Source of the DNA: a bacterium | GTDB lineage: Bacteria; Muiribacteriota; UBA9980 | Length of the DNA: 35,519 nucleotides | Direction of reading: 5' to 3' | Assembly: GCA_029571125.1 (NCBI GenBank) | Contig: JAKPTH010000542.1 | Location: 1-35,519 of the forward strand | Part shown: positions 9,801 through 17,741 of the stretch, in pieces | How positions within the stretch are numbered: the first letter of the stretch is position 1 | Layout: each line of letters starts with the position of its first letter | Program-made: the position numbers and the translations under genes | The notes under the pieces: generated by a model | What the model was told of the DNA's origin: nothing | Database searches by the model: none | What the model saw: only the letters and a program-made list of their open reading frames with translations

Positions 9801-12800
9801 AAGTTATCGTTAATGCCGACTCGCCTGGCCCCAAGCACTTCCATCCATACCCCGGCCAGTATTTTTTCGCGCTCGTTGCGTGGCGCCTCGTATTCCGCGC
9901 CCGCGGCCTGATCAATTATAACCGGCTCCGGCAGAGCCTTTTTATCTACTTTTCCGTTCGCCGTAAGAGGGATCGCATCTAAAAAGACGAACGCAGCCGG
10001 TATCATATAATCCGGCAATATTTGCGAAATCCGCGCTTTTATTTCGGCCTCGGAAGCGCCCCCGGCTATGTAGGCGCATAAATATTTAACGCCGTCCGGG
10101 CCGCTCCTGTCTATAACCGCTGCGTCCTTTACATTTTCGCATTCTATTATCTGCCGTTCTATTTCGCCGAGCTCAATACGGTATCCCCTGATTTTGACCT
10201 GCTGGTCGATTCTTCCGAGAAATTCGATATTCCCGTCGGCTAGATATCTCACAAGATCGCCGGTCTTGTAAAGCGTCGAATTCATTTCACAAGTGGCGAA
10301 AGGGTTTTTAACGAACTTCTCCGCCGTAAGCCCGGGCCGGTTTAAATAACCGCGGGCCATCTGGGCGCCGGATATGCAAAGTTCGCCCGGAACGCCCGCC
10401 GGAACTAGATTTCCGGCCCTGTCGAGGATATAGATCCATGTGTTGGCGAGGGGCTTTCCGATAGGTATGTTTTCATAAAATCCGTCCACATGGAATACCG
10501 TGGCCGAAACCGTATATTCGGTGGGGCCGTATTCGTTTATGAGGCGGTATCCGCGGGGCCTGAACGAACGCAGTTTATCGCCTCCCGTAACCAGCGTTTT
10601 GAGCGTTTTATTGTCGGCGATTTCCATGAACTGCTCGCAGAACTGGGTAGGAAAATTAGTTATGGTGATATCGTGCTTCGTAAAATAATTATTTATGTCG
10701 TCGGGCGAAAGCCTTATTTCGTCGGTTATGATGTGAAGCTCCGCGCCGCAGGTTATAAACGGAAACATTTCCCATATTGACGCGTCGAAGCCGAACCCGG
10801 AGTAAGCCGCGGCGTTGTCTTCGTGCGACACGCCATGGTAATGGTTATGCCACGCGCAAAGGTTGACCAGGCTTCGCTGTTCGATCATTACGCCCTTAGG
10901 CTGGCCGGTCGATCCCGAAGTATATATTATATAAGCCAGATCATCCGGCCGGTTTGCAAGCTCTATTTCGGCCGGGCCGGAATACAGGTTTTTATCGCCG
11001 AGGTCGAGGATTTCGCCTTCGAACCCCGATGCTTTTTCCAGAAGGGATTTCTGGGTTAAAAGCATGATCGCGCCGCTGTCTTTAAGCATATACGCTATCC
11101 TGTCGGCCGGATAATCCGGGTCTATCGGAAGATAGGCCCCGCCGGCCTTCATTACCGCGAGCGCGGCGATCATAATATCCGCGGACCGGCGGACCATTAC
11201 CGCGATCACTTTATCTCGCCCGGCGCCTTTAGCGCGTAAAAGCCCCGCCAGCGAGCCCGTTTTTTTATCCAGCTCGAAATAACTGTATTTTTCGCCGGCG
11301 CACACCAGGGCTGTTTTATTTTTATATGCCTCGGCGGTTTCCATAAAAATCCGCGGGACCGTCTTTTCAAAAGGAACGGCGAGGGCGGTATCGTTTAAAT
11401 CGCAGAGCAGGAACTTTTTCTCGCCTTCGCATAAAATATTAATCTTATCGAGCTTTATTCCCGCGTCGGAAACGGCCGCTTTTAATATATTCACGTAATG
11501 CGCGGCCATCCTCTCGATCGTTTCAGGCCTGAAGAGCTTTACGCAATACTCGATGAGCATTTCAAGCTTTCCGCCGATTATCTCGGCTTCGAGCGTCAGA
11601 TCTACCTGCGAAACCTTGTTTTGAAGCTTCCATGGCGTCATTTCAAAATCGGCGCCGCTGAAATTGACGTCGCCGGCGTTTTGAAGCACGAACATGGAAT
11701 CGAACACGGGGTTGCGGCTCGCGTCGCGTTTGACCGCGATTTTACCCGCCAGCTCTATAAATTCGTAATATTGATTGTCCATGGCTTCCAGCGCGGTGGC
11801 GCGGACCTGGCTCAAAAATTCCGAAAAGGACTGCTCGCCGCGCGGGCATTCCCTTATCGCCACTGTGTTTACGAACATCCCCATTATGTCGGAAAGATCC
11901 GGATGCGCGCGGCCGGCCACCGGAGTTCCCACTATTATATCGTTCTGGCCGGTATAACGGTAAAGCAGGACGTACCAGGCGGCAAGAAGCGTATGGTACA
12001 AAGTCGCGCCGCCCCGGCCGGCGAGTTTCTCAACGCCGCCCAGCAGCTCTTCGTCTATGGTGAAGTAATGTTTTTTCCCTTCGAAACTCTGTTTCGCGGG
12101 GCGCGCGAAATCGGCGGCAAGATTAAGCGCCGGCAATTCGCCTTCATATTTTTTCAGCCAGTAGTCCCTCTGCTTTTTATACGCCTCGCTTTCTTTGAAA
12201 AGCTTTTCCCACGCCACGTAATCCCTGTATTGATGTCCGGGAGGCGGAAGGACGGCGCCCTCGTAAAGCGCGGCGAGCTCCTCGAAAAAAATGCCCGCGG
12301 AAGTCCCGTCGAAAATTATATGATGGGCGTCTATTATGAATATATATTCGCCTTCAGCGTATTTAACGAGCGCGCCGCGTATCAGAGGCGCCCTGGCCAG
12401 ATCGAAACGGCTTATAAATTCATTGGCCGTCTCATTGATAAAATCATCGAAACGCGCCGATCCCTTAAAAGACTGAATGGATAATTTTTCTCCGCCGCCA
12501 GCGCTTTCGGCCATTATTGCGCTAATATCCTTTTCGAGGTACTCGAGATCGAAGCTTACCGTTTCTTCAACGCTCTGGATGGCGCCGAATTGCGCGTCCT
12601 CGGCGAACGACGTGCGGAACGCTTCGTGGCGGGCTATAATGGCCCTTATGGCTTCTTCGAGTTTTTTAACATTCACTTTTCCCCTGAGCGTATTTACGAT
12701 CGGAATATTGTAGCTGGTGGAGCTTTCTTCGTCTCTGGCCAGAAAATACATCGACATCTGGGAAGCGGAAAGAGGAAATTTCGCGGTCTTCTCCGCGCTT

Positions 12801-15800
12801 ACCACGGCGGGAATATCGCTATGGGCGAGGCCGGATATGTGCCGCGCCAGGCCCTCGATTGTCGGATTATCAAAAATATCTGCCAGCGAGACTTTCACAT
12901 TCATAATTTTCTGCATTTTAGACTGCAGCGCGCTCGCTTTGAGCGAATGCCCGCCCAGGTCGAAGAAGTTGTCCTTCGCGCCGGCGCGTTTAACGCCGAG
13001 AATCTCGCGCCACAGTTCGGCGAGCTGAATTTCCGTTTCGCCCGACGGTTCGACGTATTCGGCCGCCGCTTTAATTTCCGGCACGGGAAGCGCCCGGCGG
13101 TCGACCTTGCCGTTAGGGGTAAGAGGTATGGCTTCAAGCCTGGTAAAATAAGCCGGAACCATATATTCCGGCAGTTCTTTCAAAAGAGCCTTTTTGACGG
13201 CGTCTATATCTATGGCTTCGGCAGCGGCCACTAAATAGGCGCAAAGATATTTATTGCCGGATTCGTCGGAAATATCGTTTACTACGGCGTCTTTTATACT
13301 TTCAATTTTTAAGAGCCTCTGCTCTATTTCCCCCAGCTCGATTCGATAGCCTCTGATTTTAACCTGCTGGTCGATTCGGCCGAGAAATTCGATATTGCCT
13401 TCGGCCGTCCATCTGACCAGATCGCCGGTCTTATATAACTTTGAATTCAATTCGCACGTCTTAAAAGGGTTTTCGATAAATTTTTCACGGGTGAGCTCGG
13501 GCCGGTTTAAATAGCCCCTGGCGATCTGCGCGCCGGAAATCCATAATTCGCCCGGCGTTCCCACCGGAACCGGGCCGCCCGATTTATCGACCACGTAAAG
13601 CCATGTATTGGCAAGCGGTTTGCCTATCGGAATGTTGTCGTATAATTTATCCACCACGAACGCCGTGGCCGAAATAGTGTATTCCGTCGGGCCGTATTCA
13701 TTTACCAGCCTGAAGTTCGAGGGCTTGTAAGCCCTGAGTTTATCGCCGCCGGTAACCAGCGTTTTAAGCGAATGGTTTTCGGCCGATTCCATGAACTGCT
13801 CGCAGAACTGAGTCGGAAGGTTAGTTATGCTCACGCCGTTCTTATTGAAATACGCGTTTAAATCGTCAGGCGAAAGCCTGAGTTCGTCCGCTATTATATG
13901 AAGCTCGGCGCCGCATGTCAAAAACGGCGTCATTTCCCAGATGGAAGCGTCGAAACTGAATCCGGAATAAGCCGCTGCAACGTCGTTTGCGGTGACGCCA
14001 TGAAAAAGGTTCTGCCATTTGCATAAATTCACGAGATTTCGGTGCTCGATCATAACGCCCTTGGGCTTGCCGGTAGAGCCTGAAGTGTATATTATATATA
14101 TGAGATCGCTGGATTCATTAATATTTTCAGGCTTGCAAGGGCTTTGCTGCATATATTCGCGCCCGTCGAGGCTTATCCATTCGCCCTTGAACCCGGCGGC
14201 CCTTTCGCGCAGAGGCGAATGCCCCACAACCGCCACCGCGCCGCTGTCTTCGAGCATATATAATATCCTGTCGTCTGGATAACCCGGGTCTATAGGCACA
14301 TAGCAGCCGCCCGCCTTTATGATGCCGAGCATCGCTATTACTATGTCCTCCGAGCGCTTCACTATAATGCCGCAAACCGAACCGCGAGTCACGCCGTTTT
14401 TCCTGAGGCGGTTGGCGAGCCTGTCGGTAATTTCATCGAGTTCGCGGTAGGTATATCTTTTGTCCTTGAACACTAGCGCCGTTTTTTCGCCGTAAACGGC
14501 CGCGGTTTGCGCAAAAAGCTCGTGTATCGTTTTATCGAGAGGAAAATTTTCGCGCGTGGCGTTAAATTCTTCAAGCAGCTTACGCCTTTCGGAGTCGGGC
14601 AAAATATTTATATTTTTTACCGCGGTTTCAGGGTTCGAAACCGCCTGCTTTAAAATATGCTCGAGCCTTCTATATAAAAGTTCGATTTCTTCTTCGGAAG
14701 CGATCGCCGGCCAGTAATTTATTATAATCTCAAGCCCGCCGGAATCAACGGCCCTGTTCGGATTAATATTTATAGTAAGAGGCGATGGGCTTTCCGGAGG
14801 CGGATAAAAAAAACACCATGCCGCCTGATTTTTTAATTCAGGAATTTCAACGAGATTGATATCGAGAAGATTTTTAAATTCCTGTTTCCGGTTTTTAAGG
14901 TCCTGCGCGAGAATATTAAACGGATAATCTCCCGGGCCGCTTAAAATATGATTTAGTTCATCTGAAACTTTTTTAGAATAATCTGAAAAATTTATATTTT
15001 CATCAACAATCGACCTGAAAAGCGTCGTGCTCACCAGCATCGCGCAAAGCCGCCTGGCACGGCCGCGTCTTGAGACGTATGGAAATCCGATAACGGTATC
15101 GTTATTGGCGGATACTTTTGAAAAATATACCGAAACGGCGGACATGAATAAAATAAAGCGCGTGATATGATTCGCACTGCAATAATGGTCTATTTCAGAG
15201 GTTAGACTCGCGCTTAAATTAAAGCGTTTTTCATTTGTTTTATACCCCGCGCTTTTTTTTCCTGAAGCGGTAAAAATATTTCCTTCCGGCGGCGGAGACA
15301 GCTTTTCAAGCCAGTATTCACGATGCTTGATAAAGTTCTCGGAACATGTATATTCGTTTTCGGCGTTTAAATAATCGGCATATGAATATGTCTTGGTGAC
15401 ATTCGGCTCTTTTCCCGACGATATCTCCGAACATAATTTTTCAATTTTATCCAAAAAAATTATGGCGCTGAATCCGTCGTGTATAAGATGGTGAAACCTG
15501 GCATAAATGCCCGAAAAACCGGTTTTAAATTTTAGTATTACAATATCGAACAATTCGGAGTCGTATATTTCGAATACTTTCTTATTGTTTTCTTCCACCC
15601 ATTTTATATAATCAGGATCGGTTTCGGAAAAAAATTCAACCGCTTCGAAGTCGTGTCCATAAAATTCTTCGGCGTACTGAAGAGGATCCTCCTGCCGTGA
15701 AATTTTAAACCTCAGCGAATCGTGCATTTTTATAAAACAATTAAGGGCCTTTTTAATGACGGCGGCATCGTAATTATTTTTAAATTTTACCGTATAGCAG

Positions 15801-15886
15801 ATATTCGCAAAACACGAGCCGGGATTCAATATCTGATCAAAATAAATTCTTTTCTGAGCGTTCGAAAGGTTATAAAAAGTTTTCAA
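3437..15886 (-). CDS. Three-module non-ribosomal peptide synthetase, C-A-T-C-A-T-E-C-A-T-R plus C-terminal cyclic-nucleotide-binding-like domain
   Basis: Four C/E-type motifs (HHLIHDGFS, DAHHIIFDGTS, VHHLVVDGVSW [E-type], MHIIVDGWS); three A domains (YTSGSTGKPKGVMIEH, YTSGSTGQPKGVMIEQ, YTSGSTGKPKGVMIEH; NGKVDRRALP/NGKVDKKALP/NGKIDKKALP); three T domains (DNFFDLGGHSL, DNFFSLGGDSI before E, DNFFLAGGNSI); thioester reductase (NILLTGGTGFLGVHLLREI). Start codon is TTG at 15886-15884 with upstream GAGGTG. Confidence 0.93.
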   Translation of the reverse strand: MKTFYNLSNAQKRIYFDQILNPGSCFANICYTVKFKNNYDAAVIKKALNCFIKMHDSLRFKISRQEDPLQYAEEFYGHDFEAVEFFSETDPDYIKWVEENNKKVFEIYDSELFDIVILKFKTGFSGIYARFHHLIHDGFSAIIFLDKIEKLCSEISSGKEPNVTKTYSYADYLNAENEYTCSENFIKHREYWLEKLSPPPEGNIFTASGKKSAGYKTNEKRFNLSASLTSEIDHYCSANHITRFILFMSAVSVYFSKVSANNDTVIGFPYVSRRGRARRLCAMLVSTTLFRSIVDENINFSDYSKKVSDELNHILSGPGDYPFNILAQDLKNRKQEFKNLLDINLVEIPELKNQAAWCFFYPPPESPSPLTININPNRAVDSGGLEIIINYWPAIASEEEIELLYRRLEHILKQAVSNPETAVKNINILPDSERRKLLEEFNATRENFPLDKTIHELFAQTAAVYGEKTALVFKDKRYTYRELDEITDRLANRLRKNGVTRGSVCGIIVKRSEDIVIAMLGIIKAGGCYVPIDPGYPDDRILYMLEDSGAVAVVGHSPLRERAAGFKGEWISLDGREYMQQSPCKPENINESSDLIYIIYTSGSTGKPKGVMIEHRNLVNLCKWQNLFHGVTANDVAAAYSGFSFDASIWEMTPFLTCGAELHIIADELRLSPDDLNAYFNKNGVSITNLPTQFCEQFMESAENHSLKTLVTGGDKLRAYKPSNFRLVNEYGPTEYTISATAFVVDKLYDNIPIGKPLANTWLYVVDKSGGPVPVGTPGELWISGAQIARGYLNRPELTREKFIENPFKTCELNSKLYKTGDLVRWTAEGNIEFLGRIDQQVKIRGYRIELGEIEQRLLKIESIKDAVVNDISDESGNKYLCAYLVAAAEAIDIDAVKKALLKELPEYMVPAYFTRLEAIPLTPNGKVDRRALPVPEIKAAAEYVEPSGETEIQLAELWREILGVKRAGAKDNFFDLGGHSLKASALQSKMQKIMNVKVSLADIFDNPTIEGLARHISGLAHSDIPAVVSAEKTAKFPLSASQMSMYFLARDEESSTSYNIPIVNTLRGKVNVKKLEEAIRAIIARHEAFRTSFAEDAQFGAIQSVEETVSFDLEYLEKDISAIMAESAGGGEKLSIQSFKGSARFDDFINETANEFISRFDLARAPLIRGALVKYAEGEYIFIIDAHHIIFDGTSAGIFFEELAALYEGAVLPPPGHQYRDYVAWEKLFKESEAYKKQRDYWLKKYEGELPALNLAADFARPAKQSFEGKKHYFTIDEELLGGVEKLAGRGGATLYHTLLAAWYVLLYRYTGQNDIIVGTPVAGRAHPDLSDIMGMFVNTVAIRECPRGEQSFSEFLSQVRATALEAMDNQYYEFIELAGKIAVKRDASRNPVFDSMFVLQNAGDVNFSGADFEMTPWKLQNKVSQVDLTLEAEIIGGKLEMLIEYCVKLFRPETIERMAAHYVNILKAAVSDAGIKLDKINILCEGEKKFLLCDLNDTALAVPFEKTVPRIFMETAEAYKNKTALVCAGEKYSYFELDKKTGSLAGLLRAKGAGRDKVIAVMVRRSADIMIAALAVMKAGGAYLPIDPDYPADRIAYMLKDSGAIMLLTQKSLLEKASGFEGEILDLGDKNLYSGPAEIELANRPDDLAYIIYTSGSTGQPKGVMIEQRSLVNLCAWHNHYHGVSHEDNAAAYSGFGFDASIWEMFPFITCGAELHIITDEIRLSPDDINNYFTKHDITITNFPTQFCEQFMEIADNKTLKTLVTGGDKLRSFRPRGYRLINEYGPTEYTVSATVFHVDGFYENIPIGKPLANTWIYILDRAGNLVPAGVPGELCISGAQMARGYLNRPGLTAEKFVKNPFATCEMNSTLYKTGDLVRYLADGNIEFLGRIDQQVKIRGYRIELGEIERQIIECENVKDAAVIDRSGPDGVKYLCAYIAGGASEAEIKARISQILPDYMIPAAFVFLDAIPLTANGKVDKKALPEPVIIDQAAGAEYEAPRNEREKILAGVWMEVLGARRVGINDNFFSLGGDSIKSIQAGARLKKFNFKLETRKLFATPTVAQLAPQLERIEETAAAGPVYGEVMLTPIQRWFFSQKLKNPSHWNHSNLLKAAKPVNEEFLKEALAALARHHDALRMVYGFNENNIRQYNRKIDEGPLFNLIIFNLEAGDNDKAVEEIHRKASRLQEGINLSEGPLLQAGLFKGDPANGVGDYVALIVHHLVVDGVSWNIIVEDLETAYKAIAAGNKPELPERTAPFMQWAEKLSQYAKSSAVSKEFPYWKKVDGTRIDPLPADVSDPESSVYADLIREEISVDAPATSALLEGCRKAYGLNVNEVLLSGLVLAIKEWSGGSVKKTAVTMEGHGREEVIGADITRTVGWFTSTYPVVLSAESGELADIIKINKEYMRHIPERGVAYEIIHELTPPELKGDWPEKLRPEIEFNHFGEIGIGNDVESGGFFNLADIHAGEDSGPDEALDFKLFITTIINNGALNISIGYNKFQYKGETAAKLAGCYAAALKNIADHCAGRDREYTPSDIADSALTLEEFNLIRSVYGDNIEKIYPLAPMQEGMIFLNMSAGKDSAAYFEQSNYEFTGEMDDALFAGNFSRMISKYDVFRTGFVIDGLERIRQVVLKKVETPIAFYDIRGLSPEEQKLEIERAAEEERKRGFDLSKAPLVRAAVLKLSDKRSAVIVSFMHIIVDGWSMGIIEKSLFADYCFIKSGKKIEEFESRPYSDFIQWLEAADKDESRRYWRGYLAGLDAPTVVPNKKRLKKSADRPNFADRNIVVPEEKVLQLQAIARKNNVTLGIVLQVMWGIMLMRYNNSNDAVFGVVVSGRGANVAGIDEMIGLFINTIPVRISANDKITFEELLKAVQQNALMSDKHSYLPLAEIQSQSSLRSELIDTFLTLQTFSDKSLELPEGFSLREESGFDQVSYDFSVVMAPAKEIAVRFNYNADVYEAAFVELISAHFEKLVDEVIRDANKPVDEYDLLPESEKNKILVEFNDTALEVPFDATIQDLFKEAAAGYPQKTALVFRDKKYTYRELDEITNRLAARLRKKGIKPGSVSAILINRSEDIIISMLGIIKAGGAYLPIDPSYPDDRIMYMLEDSGAIALLGHSALRGRVDGFKGEWIDLDARDYISESPAELENVNKSSDLLYVIYTSGSTGKPKGVMIEHRNLVNLCKWHNKFHGVTFADNAAAYSGFSFDASIWEMTPFITCGAALHIIADELRLSPEKLNDYFNENNITITNLPTQFCEQFMESAENRSLKTLVTGGDKLRTYKPSKFRLVNEYGPTEYTISATAFVVDKLYDNIPIGKPLANTWLYVLDRNGNPVPIGVPGELCISGAQMARGYLNRPELTAEKFIENPFKTCGLNSMLYKTGDLVKWTTCGDIEFLGRIDQQVKIRGYRIELGEIEQQILKVENVKDAVVIDLADASGNRYLSAYIVSGAENFDVESVKKLIAKQLPEYMVPSYFTRLDQMPLTPNGKIDKKALPSPEIKSAESEYIEPSTPNEIKIAKVWKEVLGLEKIGVTDNFFLAGGNSIKAIAAVSKLSRHFDVSINEIFEYQVLVELAKNIKPRQDGLKLKLAAIMEESGEGGDISESPEFISEYERISREYSLKNKKYEAMDFSKGKNYKNILLTGGTGFLGVHLLREIIFSMDCGLTLIVRGKDNDDAAARVRAKLEYYFGGDVINSAEFEKVKIYRGDLSAENLGLSIEEYAALSESVDAVIHSAAIVKHYGHYEEFFSGNVVSTANLLKFASASKKKDFSYISTVSVASGTLDDREFAVFTEYDTDFGQKHDNYYLKTKFLAEKEVINARNAGLNASIYRVGNIVFNSDSGLYQENIEDNAFYNQIKSYLNIGAVPEALDEAEFSFVNHLSRAICLLFGRAGLDNEIFHIWNPETVKLSELLTDEALELNVERLELKKFIEHLYDNYDKKGMADYIGQIMTHMGWLDDSDKKEAYFSVLSDKTETILRRAGFEWPKLETEKLSKMITRAFGERIDFLRNISVFSSFSEAELIKIAGTARQKVFKNNEDLLWEGVYSNEFYVLMDGFIEICRNSIDGWTGTLMVAGPQSIVGEENFVLNKPSTITAESIMGDSLVLAFNFDRINGRIMKNPRAVSEMLKLMAEKITRLEKLIVSMG
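3900..4985 (-). other. NRPS terminal thioester reductase (R) domain
   Basis: GGTGFLG Rossmann motif, VDAVIHSAAIVKHYG, Y-x3-K (DNYYLKTKFLAEK), YRVGNIVFNSDSG. Confidence 0.85.
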
Positions 15887-15951
15887 AACAGCACCTCGGA
15901 ATACACATATTTAAGTATTTAATATCTTTTTTATTATAAAGGGTTTAATAA

Positions 15952-17337
15952 CTACGATTCCAACTCTTTTTGAGCCGGTGTCTTTGAGCACGAAGCTTCC
16001 TCTTCGTTTTCTCCGTTGTTATCGCCTTCATCGGCTTTTTCATCGGAATCGCTTTCTTCGCCGTCTGAATCTTCATCGTCTTCGTCGACCGCGCCGATTT
16101 CATCGGCAACTCTCGGAATCGAAAGCATCGCGAAACATATGATCAGGCCGCCGGCCGCGTTCAAAAGCGCGGCGTATTTGAGCGTGAAATAATCCGTGAT
16201 AACCCCGGCCATCATATAAGACAGCGGAGTAATGCCGGCGGTGATAGAGCTCATCATTCCAAAAAACCTGCCCTTGAATTCGTTTTTAACCACGTTCTGG
16301 AAGAACACGAAAGACAGCGCCAGGTCCGCCGCAAAAACGCAGCCGACGCAGAAGATGATGGCCGATATAAAAATCTTGTTCGTCGAAAAGGCGAGCGCGC
16401 CCATCAGCATGGCATAAATGATATAGTTGGCGGATATCATGGCGTAAAAATTTTTATAGCTGCTCTTAAAGCTGAACAGCAAAGCGGTTATTACCACCCC
16501 GACCGATATGGATGTCTCAAAAATCGCCACCCACGCTATATCCTCGTGTAAAACGTCCTTTACTATAAGCGGAATTAAAACGAAAATAGACATTATAAAA
16601 ATAGTCCCGGCCGTATAAAGAAGCGAAAAGGCCATCAGCGGAACGTTTGAACGTATATATTTGAACCCGCTCTTCAATTCGGCGAAATAACTTTCTTCTT
16701 CGCCGCCGTCTTCGTCTTTTTCTTGCTGTACGTGCGAAAGGTTCAATTTGATGCTCATAAGAAAAAACACTCCCACAAAATAAAGCGCTATATTGATTAA
16801 TATGGTGTTGAGCATGCCGAACTGCAGCACTGAATAAGCGCTTCCGCTCGCCGCGATTATATTCGAAAAATCTATCGAAGAAGACTGCGTGGCGGTGGCG
16901 CTCGATAAATGCTTTTTATCCACTACAAGCGCTATCGAGGCGCTCACGGAATCCTCGAACTGCGGAACGAAACAGCTCATAAGAAAACTTAAAGCGCATA
17001 AAATGGGAAAGGAAAGCATATTTTTATAAAAAAGAGCCGCTATGATGGAAACGAATAGCATCTGCATCAACGCGCCCATTATCATGCATTTCTTCTTGTC
17101 GTACCTGTCGATCAGAGGCCCTACGAAGGGGCTTAAAAAAAATATAGGTATGGCCTCGAGCGACATTAAAACGCCCACCCATTTCCCGTTTTCACCTTCC
17201 TGCGAAACTATCCACCATACGAATGTTATAGCGAAAAATCTTTCGGCGATAGCGACCAGAACGTCTCCTATAAAAAAATTGCGAAAATTAGGAAATAAAT
17301 ACAGCGGGTGGTTTCTTATCTTATCTGCTATGCTCAT
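15952..17337 (-). CDS. MFS transporter, likely exporter associated with the NRPS, with acidic C-terminal tail
   Basis: About 12 hydrophobic segments, GPLIDRYDKKKCMIMGALMQ MFS loop motif, LVPLIVKDVLHED. Same strand, 66 nt upstream of the NRPS start. C-terminus is DEDDEDSDGEESDSDEKADEGDNNGENEEE. Confidence 0.85.
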   Translation of the reverse strand: MSIADKIRNHPLYLFPNFRNFFIGDVLVAIAERFFAITFVWWIVSQEGENGKWVGVLMSLEAIPIFFLSPFVGPLIDRYDKKKCMIMGALMQMLFVSIIAALFYKNMLSFPILCALSFLMSCFVPQFEDSVSASIALVVDKKHLSSATATQSSSIDFSNIIAASGSAYSVLQFGMLNTILINIALYFVGVFFLMSIKLNLSHVQQEKDEDGGEEESYFAELKSGFKYIRSNVPLMAFSLLYTAGTIFIMSIFVLIPLIVKDVLHEDIAWVAIFETSISVGVVITALLFSFKSSYKNFYAMISANYIIYAMLMGALAFSTNKIFISAIIFCVGCVFAADLALSFVFFQNVVKNEFKGRFFGMMSSITAGITPLSYMMAGVITDYFTLKYAALLNAAGGLIICFAMLSIPRVADEIGAVDEDDEDSDGEESDSDEKADEGDNNGENEEEASCSKTPAQKELES

Positions 17338-17442
17338 AAACTCTCCTTAAATGATGACTTATCGGGTTAACAAAGTTCGATTATATCACATTATCCATAT
17401 ATTGTCCAAACCTTTGGTAAATAAATTTAAAATAAAAAATTA

Positions 17443-17471
17443 TTGACTTGCATGCCCACGGCTGATATAAT
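17443..17471 (+). promoter_or_regulatory. Strong sigma70-like promoter (TTGACT - 17 nt - TATAAT, TGn extended -10)
   Basis: TTGACT at 17443-17448, TGaTATAAT ending 17471, spacer exactly 17 nt. Confidence 0.75.
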
Positions 17472-17525
17472 TCTATTAAAACGCCGTTAGCTTTAAAGAT
17501 AACCGGCCGCATATTTATATTTCTT

Positions 17526-17640
17526 CGACCCCGACGTTCTAAAGCGCCGCATCGCCATGAACCAGGGGCGGCCTGGAATGATTTTCAGGCGAGGGCCTCA
17601 CCGGAAACGGTTTGCGCCTCCCGTGTTCGGAAAGGAGAAA
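17526..17640 (+). ncRNA. Molybdenum/tungsten cofactor (Moco/Tuco) riboswitch-like leader
   Basis: CCCCGACG...CGCCATGAACCAGGGGCGGCCTGGAATGATTTTCAGGCGAGGGCCTCACCGGAAACGGTTTGCGCCTCCCGTGTTCGGAAAGGAG. Hairpins: GCCTGGAA..TTCAGGC (17571-17590), ACCG-GAAA-CGGT (17600-17611), CTCC..GGAG (17618-17637). It lies between a promoter and a terminator, upstream of a tupA-like gene. Confidence 0.7.
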
Positions 17641-17651
17641 AACGCGCGACC

Positions 17652-17681
17652 CCGTCCGTATTTTCTCCGGACGGTTTTTTT
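17652..17681 (+). terminator. Intrinsic terminator, possible expression platform of the riboswitch
   Basis: CCGTCCG-tattttctc-CGGACGG followed by TTTTTTT. Confidence 0.85.
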
Positions 17682-17741
17682 ATTTATTGCCATACGGTAA
17701 AAACGGAAGAATTATTAATTTAATAAAACCGGAGGTTAATT

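Noticed and set aside
11498-12484. 328-aa plus-strand ORF opposite the NRPS
   Set aside because: Antisense to the C2 condensation domain, which carries clear motifs on the minus strand; no RBS or family signature. The same applies to 12590-13234, 9590-9982 and 8553-8972.
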